Source: Candidatus Gastranaerophilales bacterium
Lineage (GTDB): Bacteria > Cyanobacteriota > Vampirovibrionia > Gastranaerophilales > Gastranaerophilaceae
Assembly (NCBI GenBank): GCA_900769645.1
Contig: CAAGHI010000041.1
Location: 76,869-140,868 of the forward strand
Length of the DNA: 64,000 nucleotides
Direction: 5' to 3'
Made by a program: the position numbers and the translations under genes. The notes under the pieces are model-generated. The model was not told the DNA's origin. It worked only from the letters and a program-made list of their open reading frames with translations, and ran no database searches. Every line of letters begins with the position of its first letter. The stretch's first letter is position 1. Positions 43,050-52,015 of the stretch are shown piece by piece.

Positions 43050-44358
43050 GATATTAAAATTTACTCAACAAAAAACAGAATATTTGTATAAAAACAGCTT
43101 ATTTTTGCAACACATAGACAAACTTATTTTTGCCTCAATAATACTTGTATTTTTGGCATCAACTGTAATGTCATCTGACGTAATCGGTTTTATTGCTTTA
43201 ATTACAGTGTTTCTAACAGTTGTAAAAATACTAACCAAGCCTGATGAAACTTTGTCGTGTAGAGGCTATGAATTGTGGCTTTTGGCTTATTTTATGATTG
43301 TAATTATAAGTCTTGCCGGTTCAACTTTGTTTCATTTGAGTTTGAAGGGATTTTTCAAAACTTTTACTTATATGGCTTTTTATTTTTCACTTATGCAATA
43401 TTTGAAAAATAATAAAAGTAAAATTCCATATTTGCTTGGTGCAATTGGCTTATGCGTAAGTTTTGAGGCTGTTGTCGGCTTTTTACAAAACTTTTCTCAT
43501 GTTGAGGAAATTTCTGGTTGGCAAGATGTTTCAGGCTTAAATCCGGAAGAGGTTATGACAAGGGTTTATGGGACTCTAAAACCTTTTAATCCAAACCTTT
43601 TGGGCGGATACTTTGTTGCCGGAATTCCTGCTTTGTATGGCCTTTCTGCATACTTTTTGACAGATAAAAAATACAAATTATCAATTGTTGGAGTGTTTTT
43701 GGCTTTGTTGTCAACTTTGACATTGTTTTTAACAGGTTGCAGAGGCTCTTACATCGGAATGATGGTGATTTTCTGCTCTATGTTTGCAGTTAGCGCAAAA
43801 TATTTGTGGAAAAATTACAAAACAATATATTTGTCAGTCGTTGGCGCAGTTGTAGCGTTTGCAACGAGCGCAATATTGTTGGTTTCGTCTTTGAGAGCAA
43901 GAGTTTTGTCTATATTTGCAATGAGACAGGATTCCTCAAATTCGTTCAGATTTAACGTTTACCACTCATCTGTTGATATGTTCAAAGACAACTGGCTTTT
44001 AGGAATTGGAGTTGGAAACCAAAATTTTAGAGAAATTTATGGATTGTACATGAAAACAGGATTTGATGCCTTGAGTGCGTACAATATTTTCTTAGAAATT
44101 GCAGTTGAAAGTGGTATCTTTGCACTGATTGCATTTGTCGGATTTTTGATAACTTTGGTGAAAAATTCTGTTCAATTTATCTTGAAATCAGAAAATACAA
44201 AATCAGTTATTTTAGTTGCAACGGCTGCTATTTCAATTTGCGCTGTATGTATCCACGGTTTTGTCGATACAGTATTTTTCAGACCACAAATTCAGTTTGT
44301 ATTCTGGACCATGGTTGCGATTGCAGGAACTTTGACATCAGCTGAAGATTGCAATTAG
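43039..44358 (+). CDS. O-antigen ligase/polymerase-like membrane protein (IctB/Wzy_C family)
   Basis: The 439-residue protein has about 11 membrane segments and a periplasmic loop before TM with the Wzy_C signature (RFNVYHSSVDMFKDNWLLGIGVGNQNF). The preceding part FLTGCRGSYIGMM is also typical. Family members ligate or polymerise glycans; cyanobacterial IctB belongs here. With the heptose-kinase-like gene and DUF4330 upstream, a role in surface polysaccharide is likely. It starts inside the DUF4330 gene without its own ribosome-binding site. Confidence 0.82.
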   Translation: MFNKILKFTQQKTEYLYKNSLFLQHIDKLIFASIILVFLASTVMSSDVIGFIALITVFLTVVKILTKPDETLSCRGYELWLLAYFMIVIISLAGSTLFHLSLKGFFKTFTYMAFYFSLMQYLKNNKSKIPYLLGAIGLCVSFEAVVGFLQNFSHVEEISGWQDVSGLNPEEVMTRVYGTLKPFNPNLLGGYFVAGIPALYGLSAYFLTDKKYKLSIVGVFLALLSTLTLFLTGCRGSYIGMMVIFCSMFAVSAKYLWKNYKTIYLSVVGAVVAFATSAILLVSSLRARVLSIFAMRQDSSNSFRFNVYHSSVDMFKDNWLLGIGVGNQNFREIYGLYMKTGFDALSAYNIFLEIAVESGIFALIAFVGFLITLVKNSVQFILKSENTKSVILVATAAISICAVCIHGFVDTVFFRPQIQFVFWTMVAIAGTLTSAEDCN

Positions 44359-44419
44359 CTCTTGTTTCTATTTAATCTGGTTAAACTTTGTGCTAGACTG
44401 ATTTGTGGGAGATGTGAGC

Positions 44420-45550
44420 ATGAAAAAATTTTTAATAATTCTATTTTTGTTAATTGGATTTGTAATTCCGACTCTGGCAGATGATAGTGGAAAACCTGTT
44501 TTGCCGTCAGAAACCGGATTAGTTGAAAAAATTCAGTATGAAGATGCAAAGGGGCTTAATCAGGGAGAAGAAACCACAAAGCAGGTTGTAACTGTGAAGG
44601 TTTTGACCGGAAAATTTAAGGGCGCGGAACGAATTATTGATAATATGCTCACCGGAAACCCTGCTTATGACATAAATTTGGCAAAAGGAGATAAGGTTGT
44701 TTTGCATTTGGAACCACTTGACGATACTGTTTCGACTCCTGATGATGTGGATATTTTTATTGCAGATATTCAAAGAGATAATCAGATTTATATTTTTACG
44801 GCAGTATTTTTTGCGCTGTTGTTATTTATTGGGAAGAAAAAAGGCGCAACAAGTATTGTTTCAATAATATCAACAATGTGTTTAATCTTTTTTGTACTTA
44901 TGCCGATGATTTTGCACAGATTTTGCCCGATTGCATCAGCTGTTTTGGTCGGAATTTTGTCGACAATTGTGACTATTTACCTTGTTGGTGGGTTTAATTC
45001 AAAGAGTTCGGCTGCGATTATCGGGACTGCAATAAGTTTGATTTTTGCCGGTGGTTTTTCAATGCTTGCGATTTATTTTGCGCATTTGACAGGTTTTGCA
45101 GGAGAAGAAAATATGTTTTTGTACACTGCAAGACCGGATTTGAGTTTTACGGGAATTCTTGCTGCATCAATGATTATTGCAGCACTTGGAGCATTGATGG
45201 ATACAGCCGTTTCGATTGCAAGTACGGTTAATGAGATATATGAAACTGATAAGATGCTGACTGTCAAACAGCTTTTTAATTCCGGAATGAATGTCGGACG
45301 TGATATTATCGGAACTATGTCAAATACATTGATTTTAGTGTATTTGGGAAGTTCGTTGCCACTTGTTTTGTTGTCTAGCAATATTGACATGAACAAGTTT
45401 TTTAACTTAAATCAAGTCGCAACGGAAATTCTTTCTGCACTTATTGGGAGCATTGCAATCCTTTTCTGTGTGCCGATTACAGCAATCGTCGCTGCGTATT
45501 TGATTAAAAAGAGTAGCGATAAAAAGGTGGATTTTTCTTGTTTAAAATAA
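44420..45550 (+). CDS. YibE/F family membrane protein
   Basis: The 376-residue product has a signal-like first segment, a small beta-rich extracytoplasmic region (about 30-125) and about seven membrane segments with the YibE/F core (GKKKGATSIVSI, GALMDTAVSIASTVNEI, GRDIIGTMSNTLILVYLGSSLP). Family members are thought to be transporters, substrate unknown. ATG at 44420 is chosen, giving a typical signal segment after GGGAG. Confidence 0.85.
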   Translation: MKKFLIILFLLIGFVIPTLADDSGKPVLPSETGLVEKIQYEDAKGLNQGEETTKQVVTVKVLTGKFKGAERIIDNMLTGNPAYDINLAKGDKVVLHLEPLDDTVSTPDDVDIFIADIQRDNQIYIFTAVFFALLLFIGKKKGATSIVSIISTMCLIFFVLMPMILHRFCPIASAVLVGILSTIVTIYLVGGFNSKSSAAIIGTAISLIFAGGFSMLAIYFAHLTGFAGEENMFLYTARPDLSFTGILAASMIIAALGALMDTAVSIASTVNEIYETDKMLTVKQLFNSGMNVGRDIIGTMSNTLILVYLGSSLPLVLLSSNIDMNKFFNLNQVATEILSALIGSIAILFCVPITAIVAAYLIKKSSDKKVDFSCLK

Positions 45551-45928
45551 AGACAAATCACGGTCATTCTTATATATGTCAATTAATTTGTTGATAAATT
45601 TTTATATTAGTCCTGCGCGGACGGCGGGAACTTTTTATGGAAAAAGTTCCACAAAACCAGCCACACACTTCATTCACTAATAACTTGTAAGCTCAACTTG
45701 AAACGAGTGAACTCGCTTTATACATGTATAATAGATTGCAAAGTCGTCATTACGAGCGAATAGCGAAGTAGTCCAGCTTATTTAGAGCTTTACCGCTCAA
45801 ACAACACTCGTTCTGCTGCTTGTTTCGCTAACAAGTTATTGTTCATTCCGCTATTGTGGCAATTTGACTCCGTAATCTGCAATTTTTATAAATCAACATG
45901 TTATTGTGCATGATTATGATATTTTCCA
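45551..45928. other. Gene-free stretch with repeat fragments
   Basis: No ORF of note. It contains copy 2 of the GC-rich repeat (45610-45629), a short inverted pair AACTTTTT/AAAAAGTT next to it, and at 45743-45773 a CGTCATTACGAGCGAATAGC stretch of the kind often seen as dispersed bacterial repeats; a related piece is near 36336. Confidence 0.6.
45610..45629 (-). repeat. Dispersed GC-rich repeat, copy 2
   Basis: Exact reverse complement of 20 bases of copy 1 (8830-8849), in the gap between the YibE/F gene and metK. Confidence 0.85.
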
Positions 45929-45966
45929 TAAAAAAGTCGGGCAGAAAAATATCCTGTCCGACTTTT
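45929..45966 (-). terminator. Terminator after metK
   Basis: AAAAGTCGG...CAG and CTG..CCGACTTTT form a long stem; on the minus strand it ends in a T-run (45929-45935). Confidence 0.88.
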
Positions 45967-45985
45967 AAATTATTTTTTTATAGCC

Positions 45986-47269
45986 TTATTTGCAAGAGCA
46001 TGAGCAGCAACCGCAAGAACAAGCTTGTGATTTCAAAGCTTCAGCTTTGTCTGTGTGTTCCCATGGAACATCAATATCAGATCTTCCCATGTGACCATAA
46101 GCTGCTAACAATTGATAGAATTTACCACCGTTTTTAGCCGGCAAGTTTCTTAAATCAAAGTTTTTGATGATTGCAGCAGGTCTAAGGTCAAAGTTTTTAG
46201 CAACAAGTTCTGAAATTTCGTCATCAGAAATTTTACCTGTTCCAAAAGTGTCAACCATAATTGAAATAGGTTCTGCAACGCCGATTGCATAAGCCAATTC
46301 GATTTCGCATTTTTCAGCCAAGTCAGCTGCAACAACGTTTTTCGCAACATAACGGGCTGCATAAGCCGCAGATCTGTCAACTTTTGTTGGATCTTTTCCT
46401 GAGAAAGCTCCACCACCGTGGCGAGAGTAGCCGCCGTATGTATCTACGATAATTTTACGACCGGTCAAGCCTGCATCACCTTGAGGACCGCCTACTACGA
46501 AACGTCCTGATGGGTTTACAAGGATTTTTGTTTCTGCATCAAGTTTGATTGATTCGTTTTCAAAAACGTAGTCGATAACATATTTTTTGATGTCTTCTCT
46601 GATTCTAGCTTGGATTTGAGCGTTGTCAGAAATTCCATCAATAACATCATCATGTTGAGTTGAAATCAATACTGTGTGAATTCTTGAAGGTTTGCCGTCA
46701 ACGTATTCAACAGTAACCTGAGATTTTCCATCAGGTCTAAGATATGCCAAAATCCCTTGTTTTCTAACTTGAGCTAATCTGTATGAAAGTTTGTGAGCCA
46801 AGCTGATAGGCAAAGGCATAAGTTCCGGTGTTTCGTTACAAGCGTAACCAAACATAATACCTTGGTCGCCTGCGCCGATATCTTCTGTTTCAGAAACAGA
46901 TGTGTCAGCGTTGTCAGAACGAGATTCAAGCGCTTTGTTTACGCCACCTGCGATGTCGCAAGATTGTTCATCAATGCTTGTCAAAACTGCACAAGTGTTG
47001 AAATCAAAGCCGCCGCCTTCACTTTCTGTGTAACCGATATTTTTAATAGTATTTCTTACAACTGACGGAATATCAACGTAGCAGTCAGATGTAATTTCGC
47101 CACAAACAAGCGCCATACCTGTTGTAACAGTAGTTTCAGCAGCAACACGAGATTGTGGATACTTTGTCAAAAACTCGTCTAAAATTGCGTCAGAAATCTG
47201 ATCGCAAACTTTGTCGGGGTGTCCTTCCGTAACTGATTCGGAAGTAAATAAAAAGTTTTTTGGTGCCAT
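45986..47269 (-). CDS. metK: S-adenosylmethionine synthetase with Cys-rich tail
   Basis: Makes SAM from methionine and ATP. The 427-residue protein has the family motifs (SVTEGHPDKVCDQISDA; GAGDQGIMFGYA; GGGAFSGKDPTKVDRSAAYAARY). The normal end (HTDKAEALK) is extended by a 13-residue tail containing six Cys (ACSCGCCSCSCK), a possible metal-binding or redox tag. A structured leader of about 140 nt precedes the gene. The methionine-linked bioA product route uses SAM as amino donor. Confidence 0.95.
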   Translation of the reverse strand: MAPKNFLFTSESVTEGHPDKVCDQISDAILDEFLTKYPQSRVAAETTVTTGMALVCGEITSDCYVDIPSVVRNTIKNIGYTESEGGGFDFNTCAVLTSIDEQSCDIAGGVNKALESRSDNADTSVSETEDIGAGDQGIMFGYACNETPELMPLPISLAHKLSYRLAQVRKQGILAYLRPDGKSQVTVEYVDGKPSRIHTVLISTQHDDVIDGISDNAQIQARIREDIKKYVIDYVFENESIKLDAETKILVNPSGRFVVGGPQGDAGLTGRKIIVDTYGGYSRHGGGAFSGKDPTKVDRSAAYAARYVAKNVVAADLAEKCEIELAYAIGVAEPISIMVDTFGTGKISDDEISELVAKNFDLRPAAIIKNFDLRNLPAKNGGKFYQLLAAYGHMGRSDIDVPWEHTDKAEALKSQACSCGCCSCSCK

Positions 47270-47408
47270 TTCAAATTCTCCTTAATTTGTTTTTAGACGT
47301 CATTTGAGCACGCAAGTGAAAGTTCTCAACACACTTGAGATTCTTTGGGGTTACCCCTCAAAATGTCGCCGCCGGTAAGGTTTTTAATTCCGACCCGGCA
47401 ATGTACTA
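47270..47408 (-). promoter_or_regulatory. Structured metK leader, riboswitch/attenuator candidate
   Basis: The leader can form a GCCGG...CCGGC hairpin (47371-47399), a GGGG-taa-CCCC hairpin (47347-47357), and contains in order TTGAG (47357-47361), CTCAA (47335-47339), TTGAG (47325-47329) and CTCAA (47304-47308) in mRNA sense. The pairs 1-2 plus 3-4 exclude the pair 2-3, so two alternative folds exist. It does not contain SAM-I landmarks. AAGGAG lies 7 nt before the ATG. Confidence 0.55.
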
Positions 47409-47414
47409 ATAAAG

Positions 47415-47443
47415 AGTGTACACCAGACAATTTTCAAAAGCAA
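47415..47443 (-). promoter_or_regulatory. Promoter of metK
   Basis: Minus strand TTGCTT (47438-47443), 17-nt spacer, TACACT (47415-47420) with an extended TG; start expected near 47408. Confidence 0.65.
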
Positions 47444-47518
47444 ATTATTAACTGATATGTATTAACATTAGTACATACAAACTGAATAATCTAAAAAGGG
47501 ACTATTCTTTTAAATTGA

Positions 47519-49838
47519 TTAGTTGAATGATACGTATTTCCTAAAAAACTCTACAACGAATTGATCCGCTGTGTAATTACGATATATATCTTTTTGCATT
47601 TCTTCAATAGCCAAATCTACCAATGCAAGCTTCGTTGGAGCATCTGCATTTGGAATATTTTCTAAAATTGAGTTAATTACTTGTTTCTCCGGAGATTCAT
47701 TTATTAATTTTGCACTAAGTATTCCTCTCCTTTTACTTTCAACTTCTTTTAAATTATTCTCGTATATTTCATAATTGACACAAGCATCCTCATAATCAAG
47801 ATCTGCTTGGTTGTACTGATTAGCCTTTTTAAAATAATAATCATTCGGATTTGTATTTTTAGGATATTTTGTTCCATTTAAAACATCAAAGTAATCCTTT
47901 GAGTAACTCTCTTTCCCATTTTTATATAAACTATTATACAATTGATTAGCTTCTGCTTGTGTTTTAATTTCTCCGGTTCGTATGTCTTCTTTGAGTATAC
48001 GAACAGCGTCATTATTTGCAACAATATCAACTCCATTACCAGTAATTAGTTGTTCTTTAAATTGTAAATAATGATTTAATTCATGAGTTATTGCCTCTAC
48101 ATAGTCTCCATTATAATTTATATTCAATTCAACAGTTTTACTCGCAGAAATAAAAGCCCCTCCGTATCTAACGTCCTCATCATTTACCAATTTTAAGGAG
48201 ACGTTTTCAATGTCCATTTCTTTACATATAAATTTATATAAGTTGCTCAAATACCCCTTTTTATTACCTGTCACGCGATATTCTGCTTGCATTTGCAATA
48301 TTTTGTACTTATTTTTATTAATCATTGCAGCAAACGCTTCATCTGTTTCTGCAAATTTTGATGATGGTGCTCTTAGCGTCCCTTTTGGAATAGAGATATC
48401 GTCACTTAGCGGAACTTTATTTCCTTGTGCCATTTTTTGTTTTAGCTGCATTCTCTTGTTTTCAATAGCATCTTTCCCTTGGGTTACGAATTTTTTGCCA
48501 ATACCTCTGTATAAAACATGACCTGTACCTTTCATTCCTAAGCCAACTAATGGGGCAAACAAAGCTCCTTCTCCAGAGGCTTTCAAAATATCAGATAAGT
48601 TTCCGCCATTTATTGCAGTCCTAAATCCGTTATCAATACCGCCGTTCAATGCTCCGTCTGTTACAACTTCTGAGCTATAGGCAAGAACTTTCTTTCCGGT
48701 CCCTTCACCAACATATTTGAATGCTCCAGGACTCATTAAAGATGTTTTCAACGTTTGTTTGAAGCTATTTTCAACAACATCTTCTCCAATTTCTTTCCCT
48801 ACTGTTTTTACAGTCTGCAAGCCTAATTTAGTTGCAACTGTTTTTCCGACAGCTCCGCCGACACCACTTGTCACTGGTGCTAACATACCAGATACTGCAC
48901 CTGTTCCGGCATCTTTTCTTAAATTATCAAATGTATATTTTCGTCCACCCGAAAAAGCATCTGCAGCCTTTATTCCGCTTTTTATTAAAGCACCAGTTCC
49001 GGCAGCAGCAGCAACCCCAAGTGCAATACTTGTTCCGCCTGTGAATGGAGATGACGCAACTGCAACTGTATATATTCCAAAAGCTGCAACACCAGAAGCT
49101 ACGTCTGCTGCTACATCAACAGCCATTTCTTGCCCCTCTTGGTAGCCTGAAACTTTTTGAACGGCCTGTGAAAAGTCTCCTTGCTGAAATTTTTTCATAT
49201 TAGCAGGAGTACATTTTTGACCGGTAATTTTTTCAAATTCCGATTTACTGATTTTTGCGCCAGATTTTCGCATTTGCATAAGCAATTTACGTTCCGAATC
49301 AATTTGTGTTTGAGCTTTATCAGAGCTATCGCCTATTCCGGTTTTATTTTTAAACCAGTCCCAGCCTTTGCCAATAAAACCTTGCTCTTTTTTGGTCTTT
49401 TTTAACCTTTTTTCCTGATTGTTTAATTTTACAATGTTTTGGTCAATAACCCCGAGTCTGGCATCTTTCGCTTTAATTGGCTTACTTTTTTTACCATTTT
49501 TGGTGATTGTGTAGCTTGTTCCATTTGCTGAAATTGAAATATTGCCTTCTACTTTTTTAAAGTATTCAGGTTTAAGCTGGGTACCATCAGCTCCGTAGTA
49601 TTTGCAAGCTAATCCCCCATTTTTTAGCCTTGTATAAACCACCTTTCTTCCTGATTGCAAGTAAATAGTTTGAGTTTGATTTGATTTTTGTTTGTGTTCA
49701 ATGACTAACCCCTTGTCAGACGGGGCTTTTGCCCCCCCCCCCGAACAGCAATTTTATTGCTTTTTCACGAGATATTTTAGGGTTTTTCTTCAAGTATATG
49801 CTTAGTTGTTGTTGCTGTTGTACACTTAAATTAGTCAT
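47519..49838 (-). CDS. Large HELNH metalloprotease-like protein with poly-G tract near the start (phase-variable candidate)
   Basis: ATG at 49838 follows TAGGAGAAAATT. The frame reads MTNLSVQQQQQLSIYLKKN...KLLF, enters eleven G (49732-49742 as C on the plus strand) and stops at 49716. With ten G it continues to 47519 as 772 residues: Gln-rich start, a charged region, Gly/Ala/Val-rich hydrophobic segments (roughly residues 210-380), and a C-terminal domain with EAITHELNHYLQF (near nucleotides 48070-48085), an HExxH zinc-protease motif. No Sec signal is seen. The body without the start is an open frame of 713 codons. Probably an exported effector or surface protease. Confidence 0.7.
49732..49742 (-). 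repeat. Poly-G tract (G11 on minus strand) near the metalloprotease start
   Basis: Eleven consecutive C on the plus strand, located 32 codons after the ATG. Loss of one base joins the start to the 713-codon downstream frame. Confidence 0.85.
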
Positions 49839-49904
49839 AATTTTCTCCTACACTACATACATCGGCATACAACAATAATTTCTTTATATCAAAAACAAAA
49901 TTTG

Positions 49905-50063
49905 TTACATTTCGTAAGAAACACTTATTATTAAATTATTTTCCTGAATTTCAACAATTGCCCAACGAATAACAGAATTGTATTTATGCGATAATTCTTG
50001 TTCAATATAAATATTATCAAAATCCTCGATTTTTTTTATTTTTATAATATCTGACTTAATCAT
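49905..50063 (-). CDS. Small hypothetical protein (52 residues)
   Basis: The frame MIKSDIIKIKKIED...VIRWAIVEIQENN...SYEM is a plausible small alpha/beta protein located 66 nt upstream of, and cotranscribed with, the metalloprotease-like gene. Not recognised. An immunity or chaperone role for the large gene is possible only by position. Confidence 0.5.
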   Translation of the reverse strand: MIKSDIIKIKKIEDFDNIYIEQELSHKYNSVIRWAIVEIQENNLIISVSYEM

Positions 50064-50111
50064 AGTTTAATTTTACTACAAACTAAATTTTATTTATGAT
50101 AATTTAGAATT

Positions 50112-50921
50112 ATGAAAGAAAGACTGGACAAATATCTAACTGATTTAGGCTATTTTGAAACAAAAAGCAAGGCGGCAGCTGCAATTTTAGCTGGACACGT
50201 GAAAATAAATGACGAATATATTACAAAAGCCGGTTTTCAGATTAATCCTGCAAAAGAATATGAAATCGTCGTAAAATCTATGCCTTACGTGTCTCGTGGT
50301 GGTTTTAAGCTCAAAAAAGCTCTGGATACCTTCCCTGTAAAAGTAGAAGGGCGAATTTGTCTTGATGCAGGTGCCTCGACTGGCGGTTTTACTGATTGTT
50401 TACTTCAAAATGGGGCAAAGTTTGTCTACGCAGCAGATGTCGGTTATGGACAGCTAGACTGGAAAATCCGTTCTGATGCTCGAGTAAAACCGATTGAGCG
50501 TACCAATCTAAAAAACTGCGCATTTGCAGATATTTATGCCGAAAACGAACCAATTGCGGATTTGTTGGTGAGCGATATGTCGTTTATTTCTCTGACAAAG
50601 GTTTTGCCGAATTTGAAAACGCTTTTAAGTCCGGATTTCCATGAAATGATTTTACTTATCAAACCGCAATTTGAGGCTGGTAAAGAAAAAGTCGAAAAAG
50701 GTGGCGTTGTCCGTGATAAAAAGGTTCATCAAGAAGTTATTCAAAATGTCATTAATTGTGCTAAAGATTTAGGCTACAAGATTAACGACCTGACTTATTC
50801 GGCAATAAAAGGACCTTCCGGTAATATAGAATATTTGATTTGGATTTCGACTCAACAAGGAGAAGAAATTGAGTTTAATATTGAAATCGTTGTAAATACA
50901 GCGTTTGAGGTTTTGAATTAA
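50112..50921 (+). CDS. tlyA: TlyA family rRNA 2'-O-methyltransferase
   Basis: The 269-residue protein has an N-terminal S4 RNA-binding domain (about 1-60, RLDKYLTDLGYFETKSKAAAAIL) and an FtsJ-type methyltransferase domain with CLDAGASTGGFTDCLL (SAM motif) and SDMSFISL. TlyA methylates rRNA and is also called hemolysin A for historical reasons. The ATG has no Shine-Dalgarno; an AT-rich GATAAT lies 8 nt before it. Confidence 0.9.
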   Translation: MKERLDKYLTDLGYFETKSKAAAAILAGHVKINDEYITKAGFQINPAKEYEIVVKSMPYVSRGGFKLKKALDTFPVKVEGRICLDAGASTGGFTDCLLQNGAKFVYAADVGYGQLDWKIRSDARVKPIERTNLKNCAFADIYAENEPIADLLVSDMSFISLTKVLPNLKTLLSPDFHEMILLIKPQFEAGKEKVEKGGVVRDKKVHQEVIQNVINCAKDLGYKINDLTYSAIKGPSGNIEYLIWISTQQGEEIEFNIEIVVNTAFEVLN

Positions 50922-50934
50922 ATTGCATTAAAAA

Positions 50935-50962
50935 AGACAGAAACGAGTTTCTGCCTTTTTTT
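50935..50962. terminator. Terminator between tlyA and the DUF1858 gene
   Basis: CAGAAAC-gag-TTTCTG stem flanked by AAAAGA and CCTTTTTTT; the symmetry lets it serve both converging genes. Confidence 0.85.
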
Positions 50963-50983
50963 GTAAGTTCTTCCTTATTTGAA

Positions 50984-51193
50984 TTATGAATTAGCTTCAA
51001 TAATAGCGTTAATATCATCAACCATGTCGTCCGGATTAAAGCCATGAACTTTTGCACCGGCTTCCAAATTTTCGAAATGAGCTGCTGCACAACCGATACA
51101 ACCCAAACCGTATTTTTGGAATACAGCAACACTTTCAGGGCAAAGTTGTACGATTTCCATAATATTCATATCTTTTGAAATTTTTTGTGCCAT
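50984..51193 (-). CDS. DUF1858 domain protein (redox disulfide type)
   Basis: The 69-residue protein matches the hybrid-cluster-associated DUF1858 family: start ISKDMNIMEIVQLCPESVAVFQKYGLGCIGCAAA with the CxxC redox pair at 32-35, and a C-terminal helix. The exact role of these proteins is unknown. GGAGAAAA precedes the ATG. Confidence 0.9.
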   Translation of the reverse strand: MAQKISKDMNIMEIVQLCPESVAVFQKYGLGCIGCAAAHFENLEAGAKVHGFNPDDMVDDINAIIEANS

Positions 51194-51268
51194 AATTTTT
51201 CTCCTTTTATTGACTTAACTTTACTTGTCATTAAAAATATTGTACAATAAAAATAGAAGGATTGGTAT

Positions 51269-51427
51269 ATGGAATTTATTAAAAAATTTTTTAATGATGA
51301 TGAAAAGATTATCGGGCTTTGCGGATTCAAAAAGAAAGCATGCAAGCCTTATGCTTACATGCCAACATTTAGCGCTACAAAACTCGTTTATAGCACGAAT
51401 ACTAAAAATAATTTTTTGTTATCCTAA
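51269..51427 (+). CDS. Small hypothetical protein (52 residues)
   Basis: Frame MEFIKKFFNDDEKIIGLCGFKKKACK... ends in LLS. AGAAGGA precedes the ATG at 51269, and a TACAAT -10-like hexamer lies at about 51244. Basic, with two Cys. Not recognised. The stop overlaps the end of the converging small gene by 9 nt. Confidence 0.55.
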   Translation: MEFIKKFFNDDEKIIGLCGFKKKACKPYAYMPTFSATKLVYSTNTKNNFLLS

Positions 51428-51625
51428 ACAATAGAGCCTAGTTCCTTTTGAAGGAAGCCCCAACGGATTGTTTTCTGCAACAATCTGGTTTGGCTGATTT
51501 GGATTTGCTGTACCATAGTTGAAGGTGTTTTTTACAAAATTACCGCCAACTCTTGAAGGCTGAAGAGGTGTAACCCCTTGCGACGGGCTAGCAACTCCAA
51601 TTCCAAATAACTTTTGTATTCCCAT
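51419..51625 (-). CDS. Small hypothetical protein, Asn/Gly/Pro-rich
   Basis: The 68-residue product (starting MGIQKLFGIGVASPS) is rich in Asn, Gly, Pro and Gln with motifs PSRVGGNF and AENNPLGLPS. These resemble, in reversed order, HPRVAGESSF and TENNPFNSS of the neighbouring small gene at 51722. Not recognised. Confidence 0.6.
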   Translation of the reverse strand: MGIQKLFGIGVASPSQGVTPLQPSRVGGNFVKNTFNYGTANPNQPNQIVAENNPLGLPSKGTRLYCLG

Positions 51626-51721
51626 AGTAAATTACCCCATAATTTTCCCTGTATTTATATAAAGGAAATTTTTGAGGTAAAATTGTTAAAATCTTGTAAA
51701 TCATTAAGAAATATTAAAAAC

Positions 51722-51934
51722 TTATGCTAGCAGATCAATGTTGTTTGCCTGAAAGCTACTTTCTCCGGCAACTCTCGGGTGGTTAAGGTTGTAATTTCCA
51801 TTGAGCTGTTCGCCAAACAAACTAGAATTAAACGGATTGTTTTCAGTCGGTGCTTGCCGCTGGTTTCCAAAAAGCTGGACCGCATTAACCTTATAGATAT
51901 TATTCTGTTGTATTGCGTCTATGCCTTTAATCAT
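51722..51934 (-). CDS. Small hypothetical protein, Asn/Gln-rich
   Basis: The 70-residue product (MIKGIDAIQQNNIYKVNAVQLFG...) is Asn- and Gln-rich with no signal or membrane segment. It shares short motifs (ENNP, RVxG) with the 51419 gene. It has an acceptable start but a weak upstream ribosome-binding site (AAGGACAACTATT). Confidence 0.6.
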   Translation of the reverse strand: MIKGIDAIQQNNIYKVNAVQLFGNQRQAPTENNPFNSSLFGEQLNGNYNLNHPRVAGESSFQANNIDLLA

Positions 51935-52015
51935 AATAGTTGTCCTTGTATATTTAAAAACTTGAAAATCAGGTGAATTTCAAGTTTTTAGAAAATATTT
52001 ACATTCTTAATAATC

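Noticed and set aside
47270..47408. Classical SAM-I (S-box) riboswitch before metK
   Set aside because: The S-box core around AGAGGTGGAGGGA and CCCGGCAACC is not present in the leader on the minus strand; only the general structure and context fit.
48210..49405. Plus-strand ORFs of 70-142 codons opposite the metalloprotease-like gene
   Set aside because: They mirror the low-complexity Gly/Ala/Ser coding of the minus-strand gene and have no ribosome-binding sites.
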